A DNA stretch of 64,000 nucleotides from Combretum micranthum (taxonomy: Eukaryota > Streptophyta > Magnoliopsida > Myrtales > Combretaceae): the NCBI GenBank assembly GCA_024138025.1, contig JAMXBD010000429.1, positions 310,001 through 374,000 of the forward strand, given 5' to 3'. Shown here one piece after another: positions 58,597 to 64,000 of the stretch (position 1 is the stretch's first letter; every line of letters starts with the position of its first letter). The notes below the pieces were generated by a model that searched no databases, was not told the origin of the DNA, and saw only the letters and a list, made by a program, of their open reading frames with translations. The position numbers and the translations under genes were made by a program.

Positions 58597-60023
58597 ATAA
58601 TGAAACCATATACAAGATATTGGGTTAAGGAATATTTTCCTATATAATTTTTAGACAATCGAAAGAATAATTACCTAAATTCCATGTTAATGAATTATTT
58701 ATTGTAGGTCTATAATTTAATTCAACATCTTTATTAAACCCATTGATTTGGAGTGACTTTCGTAACTTGCACAATAATTAATCTTTCCTTTGCATTGAGC
58801 CCGATTCCTTATGTCTTTTACTTTTTCTCCCATTTCCTAAGGTAGAGGCTTGCTGAGGACTACCTCTATGCAACATTTCCTAGTTAGAATCAATAATAAA
58901 AGTACTTATATGCATTGCATGGAAAAATTAAGGATAAAGCAAAATTACAAAGAGTAATCTAGGGTTTTGTTCATGGAAAAGGCAAAGCAAAGAGAAAGTT
59001 ATGGATGTTAAATTTGGGAACTCTATAATATCCTATGAACTAAAACCTCAAATACAATGAATTTGAATCCTGTAAATTTACTTTCTTAATTTCTCTTAAT
59101 TTATAAACTAATTCATAAAATCTTTTAGGATTTTAAAGTATCTTATAACATTATTTTGACTTGATCTTTATCTTAATCTCAATAAATGATTACATATGAT
59201 AACATATTAAAGCAATAAATAAAAGAAATTGAAAAAAGTAAATTTAGAGTATCATTTTAGTTGGATAGTTTTGTGCTTTTGGGCCCACAAATTGCAAAAT
59301 TATTGTCTAGCTAAATAGAAGATCCGAAGATATATAAAAAGGGCAGTCTAATCTAAGCCGATTTTTATATCACAGTATAAACTGTAAATAGCATGATGAA
59401 TTTACCACTATTTATATCAAAGCATAGATGAAGAAATTTTCAAAGAACTGATTCAATTGGAAAAAGGGTAAAGGAGGTTTGTTGGAACTTGGAATATACA
59501 CTTAAACATAGTATTTATACAACTAAAATATTATTGTTTTTTTTTTTTTTTTTTCCTTTTAAAATATTATTGTTGTTGAGGAAACTCTAGCCAAATTGGG
59601 CTTTTATCATTTCGACGATGGTCCATTGGTCCTTTTAAACAGTTCAAATTGGATAGGCTAAAATCAGTCCCGAATTGTAGTATTCCTCATTGGACATTCT
59701 AATGGGGATTGAAGGTTTCTTTTTTTTTTTTTTTTTTTTTTTTGGTGATGGCCCATTGGGACACATCATGACAGATCACAACTCTTCTCTTAACTGAATC
59801 CCTAGTCATTAAGCAGTTAATCGCTAAACTAATGGCCTCTTGTGTGTATTTGTCCAATTTATGTTTTTATTTACATGGTGTCTTCACATAAGATAATAAT
59901 TAATTTGAGCTCTCCTATTATATAGTACAATCAGTAATGAGGCTGTAAACCAATTTGTTTAAAGGGAAAAACGTTTAGAAAGAAAGACAGCCACCAAATT
60001 ACCTAGTTGTCACCATTTTATGG

Positions 60024-60522
60024 TTTTTTTTTTCCATTATAGTGGAAGAGAAGAGAATGGAACCCAAAACCTCTTATGTCACGTTTGGTACGCATGAATC
60101 ATTCGGAATGGAATGGATTGGAAGGAGATGAATGGAATAGAAGGTGGAATGATAATTCCATTCCTTTGTTTGGATACTTCTTGGAATGGAATTGTCATGT
60201 TATTTGTCAAAAATATCCTTAATAATTAATGTAGATAATAAATAAGTAAAAGGATAAAAAGGTGATTTAATATTAATTATTTATGAAGAAGGAATGGAAT
60301 CGCGATTCCACCTTTTCAAGGGTGGAATCAAATTCCCCCTCAAAGTCGGAATCATTGATTCCCAGGAATTACCACTGTGGCTTTTAAAAGCATAACTAAA
60401 CATAGGAATGAAAATAAAAACCGAAATCGCGATTCCATTCCAGGTTCATTCCCACATACCAAACATGACATTATATGAGAGATCAAAAAAGATGTCACTA
60501 GACCACAAGGTCATTGGCCTTT
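60024..60522 (-). mobile_element. SINE (copy B), split by the 394-bp MITE
   Basis: The - strand head GACCTTGTGGTCTAGTG (about 60518-60500) and the A-rich tail (T run 60024-60033) are separated by the MITE. Its A box is closer to consensus than in copy A. Confidence 0.7.
60077..60470. mobile_element. 394-bp MITE present only in copy B
   Basis: TGTCACGTTTGGTA at the left and TACCAAACATGACA at the right form inverted ends, and subterminal GAATGGAATGG repeats face each other. TTA flanks both sides (60074-60076, 60471-60473). Copy A holds one TTA at the same place (40865-40867). A TTA target fits Tourist/PIF-Harbinger-type MITEs. It landed in a SINE. Confidence 0.9.
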
Positions 60523-63496
60523 CATAGGTCTATTGGATTGTCTAGTTTGTCTATATATCTTATCTGTATATGATTTGTGTCTGTATCTTATCTGTTTATG
60601 AGTAAAAATATTTGTTTTTCATTTGTGTTAATTTTTTAATAAATAATCTGTTTGAAAATGATAAATAAATAAATATATATTTGTATTTATAGGGAGATAG
60701 TAGGTTTAGTTTCGTAATATCGGAAGTGATGAAAAGAAAACACAGTTCACAGTCAATTCCTATAAAATCTAAATATAAGCCTGAGGAATTAGTGAAATAT
60801 CAAGAAAGCGGGAAGCTTAAAGACACGACCAACAATAATTTGGATTCCATAAACTCTTCTTCCAAGTAAGATATCAAACAAAATCGGAAAGTGGCAGGTC
60901 TGGTTAATTAAAAAGTTGATATGATAATATGATAGTGTCTATGAAGTTTGAACTTTCCCCTTTTTCTTTCTTTTTTTGGTCCCATAAAATGTCCATGTAT
61001 ATTTAGATTAATGTTGGAAAAATTGCAAATTATCATTTTAGATTTTAATCCACTTTTTAAACTTTCAAATTGCATTTCTTAGCCCTTGACTTCTAAAAAT
61101 TTATACAGTTAAGGATAATTAATATTTTTCATTAAAGCAAAATAAAAAAAATTACAAATTATCATCTTGAACTTTCGTTTATGTGCAGAGGTACCTTCTA
61201 AAATTTCAAGTACGTGTAGATTTATTTCCAAACTTTTAAAGAGCATATGAAAATTATTAATTTTTCTTAACCGTGTCAAATATTGAAAGTTTAAGGGGTT
61301 TAAAAGTGTGCTTTGAAAGCTCGTGGGATGATTCCACACCTTGCTAAATTTTTAATTTTTCCATAACATTGTTGAAATCATTCATGTACATTATTATGTA
61401 TTAGTTTCCACTGTGTATCTAATTTATCCATCTCAAAACATTTTGTCAATCTTTATGTGTCATCCTAGATATATATTGATTGATAGGATGAAAAAAGAAG
61501 AAGAAGAAGAAGAAGTAGCATGACTCTTTTTGTTAATTCCTAAATGTATACATAGTAATAGGGAAGCAAATAAATCCAAGATTTATTTATTCTTTTTCTT
61601 TTTTTCATTGTTTTGGTTCAAAAGAATTTCAAAGTTCATTACCACATTTATCTTTTTGATGAATGTAAATGAAAAATTGTTTAGTCATGTGCAATTTTTC
61701 TTATCTTTTTGTATTGTATTTTAAATTAAAACAAAAAGTTTGAAATGATATCATGTTAGATCTTATATTTTCAAATATTGATTTTGATGCATTCTTTCCC
61801 CAATCTTAAACATAATCTCTTAACACATATGTTGAATAATAATAATAAGAGGTGTCGTAAGGCCAAAAAGAGAGGGGGTGAATTGTTAGTCTAAAATTTT
61901 TTTATTTAAAACCAATGAAAATTCTACAAAGATAATTTAGAAATAAACTTTATATTTTTGTTTCTTTTAGATAATGCACAAAATAAACAAGTAATAAATA
62001 CCAGAAATAAAAGTGCATAAAATAAAGGAGATAGTCGATTTATAGAGATTCCTCTTTATGAGTTAGTCCTCCCATCCAGCTCCATTAGTAAGATCTGGTC
62101 TTGCACATCGGTCGTTCCACTAATCTAATAATAAAGAAGAATTACAATCACCAATAGCTCTCACTCTGTTTTTCTAGCCTATCAATTGGCTATGCATAGA
62201 CTACAAGTCTCTGTAATCTAACTTTTATGCTAATCCTCAGTTCAAAAGGTAAAAGAATGAAATCGTAGTAAGAAAAAATATATGCTCTCTAAATATTAAG
62301 CTCAATAACTAAAAGAAATGAATAAAGCTTATAGTGTTTGTTCAAGTGTCTATATGCTTGATCACAAGGCTTTTTGTAGTATAAAAGAGTTTTTAATTGC
62401 TCAATTTGTTACTTGTTTTTTGAAACTTGAAAATGAGATAAATATATTTCTTCATTCTAATCCATGCTTCTTCAAACATTCAAAATTCTTCCAACGGTTT
62501 AGATAATTCTTGGATAATGTTGATATCCCTAAAAAAGTGGGATAAGATTATCTTGATTATGAATTCAAACTTAAAACTGATGCAAGTTTATCTTGTTCAG
62601 CTTCTTTATCTTCAAAATTTCTTGATACTTGAACCTTCTTAGTTGGATAAGATTTCGTTTTTGAATATGGAGATCCCACAGAATCTGAATAATCTTCAGC
62701 TTGAAAATTTGTTCCAACTTTAACGCTTAAGCATATTTTTGATAAACTCTTATCCTCATTTGACTTTGAATTTAAAATATGATCTTCATTAATCTTTGTA
62801 AATAAACCTTTCTAAATTATCAAAGATAAAGAATTTCCTATGGATTATTATTCTCTTTATGTGGAGCGAATTAAGTGCATTACCCAAATAAACTTAATTA
62901 GTGGAAATAGGGCTTCAAAAATTTCCTCCTTGAAATTTCCATATAAAACTTCAATTATCTGTAAAAGTGTCTACCAATATGTCTGATGATTTGTCTGGTT
63001 AAACATCTAATAGAGTGTCTATTTGATTGTCTGATTAAATGTCTCTAAAGAAAATACTTTTGATCTTCACACTTAAAGCAAATTCATTAGTTTTCTTTCG
63101 ACATATTTGTTATCATCAAAACTTATTTAGAAGAACTCAACAACAACAACAACAATAATAATAGCTAACACCATAATATGATATTTTTTTCCTCGTTCTT
63201 GTAACTTTAAATTAGGATTTTAACAATTTATCGAATGCATAGTTTCAAAGGAAAGGGAAAAAAATATTAGGTTATTTATTAATAATTCAACCTCAAACCA
63301 TTAACCAAACTATATCAAACCAATCTATTATATTTTAAAAAAATTCTCAAATCAGATAGTACATGTTTTATTTGATTCAAAGTGATTTAAAAAAAAAAGG
63401 TAAATTACATGAACACCCTCTGAAAAGTTTTAAAATTACAGAGACCCTCACCTTTTTAAAAAGTTAACAATTGCCCCCTGAAGCAACAATAGAGTA

Positions 63497-64000
63497 GAGA
63501 TGCAACCGGGGCGGGTCGTTATAGGGTACCCGCCTGCCCGCCCGCCCCGCTAAAGGCTCTATAAGGTTTGACCCTATAGGGTTTAGGGTTGGGTTTTGGG
63601 TTGTACTCATAACCTGTTGGGAAAACCCGACCCGATATAATTAAAAAAAAATTAAAATTTTAGTTTAAGAAATCTATTTGTTCAGTGGTTGAATGATGCT
63701 TATTGGTCTTTCTTCTAGAGCTCTTGGTCTACCCGTTGATATTTATTTCCTCCACATGTTTTGATGCAGAGCCAGAATTATCGCCGTTTTTTATGAGTTG
63801 CCTGCCTAAGTTGGATACTGTCTTCATTAACGTTTAATATCTTTTTGTCCTTCAGCATGCAGACAAAGAAACAAAAATCATCAAGAATATCAAATTTATT
63901 TTAGGATCTTAATAAAGTTGATTTAAAAATTGATAATATGTATCTGAAACATATTTTGTAAAAGGATTATTTATTCCAAATGTTATTTCGTCAAACCTTG
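63497..64000. other. GC-rich hAT-like end, then unassigned sequence
   Basis: 63497-63630 starts GAGATGCAACCGGGGCGGG and is rich in GGGT/CCCG words, like one end of a hAT-type MITE; it breaks the foldback arm of copy B. The other end is not identifiable. 63650-64000 is unlike copy A and has no recognised gene, so the element may continue past the window. Confidence 0.5.

Larger units (their letters stand above)
56278..63496 (+). repeat. Segmental duplication, copy B
   Basis: The direct repeat of 36193-43988. It has two MITEs absent from copy A (58385-58596 and 60077-60470) and lacks three blocks present in A. Its homology ends at AGAGTA, where a GC-rich hAT-like sequence begins, inside the left arm of the foldback element. 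Contains no gene. Confidence 0.9.

Overview
The window reads as nuclear DNA of a dicot plant. It is AT-rich, has GT-AG introns, and carries two plant genes (a proton pump-interactor-like gene and a DC1-domain gene) in a sea of plant-type transposable elements: chromodomain Ty3/gypsy elements primed by initiator tRNA-Met, a fossil pararetrovirus, SINEs and several MITE groups. I cannot name the species. No rRNA, tRNA, CRISPR or bacterial feature was seen.

Layout. 1-2066 is intergenic, with a foldback MITE (769-1186) and a run of degenerate ATGTGGTATTT motifs. 2067-7880 is a complete but broken Ty3/gypsy chromovirus on the + strand, with a 5-bp target duplication. 8330-8422 is SINE-like. 8621-11377 is an old LTR element that kept gag and protease but has no reverse transcriptase or integrase. 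About 13100-20720 is a decayed endogenous caulimovirid (movement protein, coat protein with zinc knuckle, protease, RT/RNase H) on the - strand. It is itself interrupted by a hAT-like and a CACTA-like MITE and carries a 286-bp tandem duplication. 20721-25130 is intergenic.

The gene core is 25.1-32.4 kb. A 1372-residue proton pump-interactor-like gene (25656-30583, +, seven coding exons plus a 5'-UTR intron) ends tail-to-tail with a two-exon DC1-domain gene (31262-32343, -). I see no evidence that the two work together.

The right half (32.4-64 kb) is gene-poor. It holds a directly repeated segmental duplication: copy A at 36193-43988 and copy B at 56278-63496. Between the copies lie a foldback element (43890-45016), a young Ty3/gypsy chromovirus on the - strand (45987-53600, LTRs differing at about four positions) with a 2.66-kb nested insertion in its integrase, and a hAT-like MITE. 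Comparing the copies gives empty sites for two MITEs, and shows blocks present only in copy A.

I found no convincing new multi-gene system. The most useful second-look items are the very long acidic N-terminus of the interactor gene with its in-frame minisatellite, the duplicated polypurine tract/LTR edge in the first chromovirus, the layered damage in the pararetrovirus, and the unusually well conserved 0.4-kb block inside the segmental duplication.
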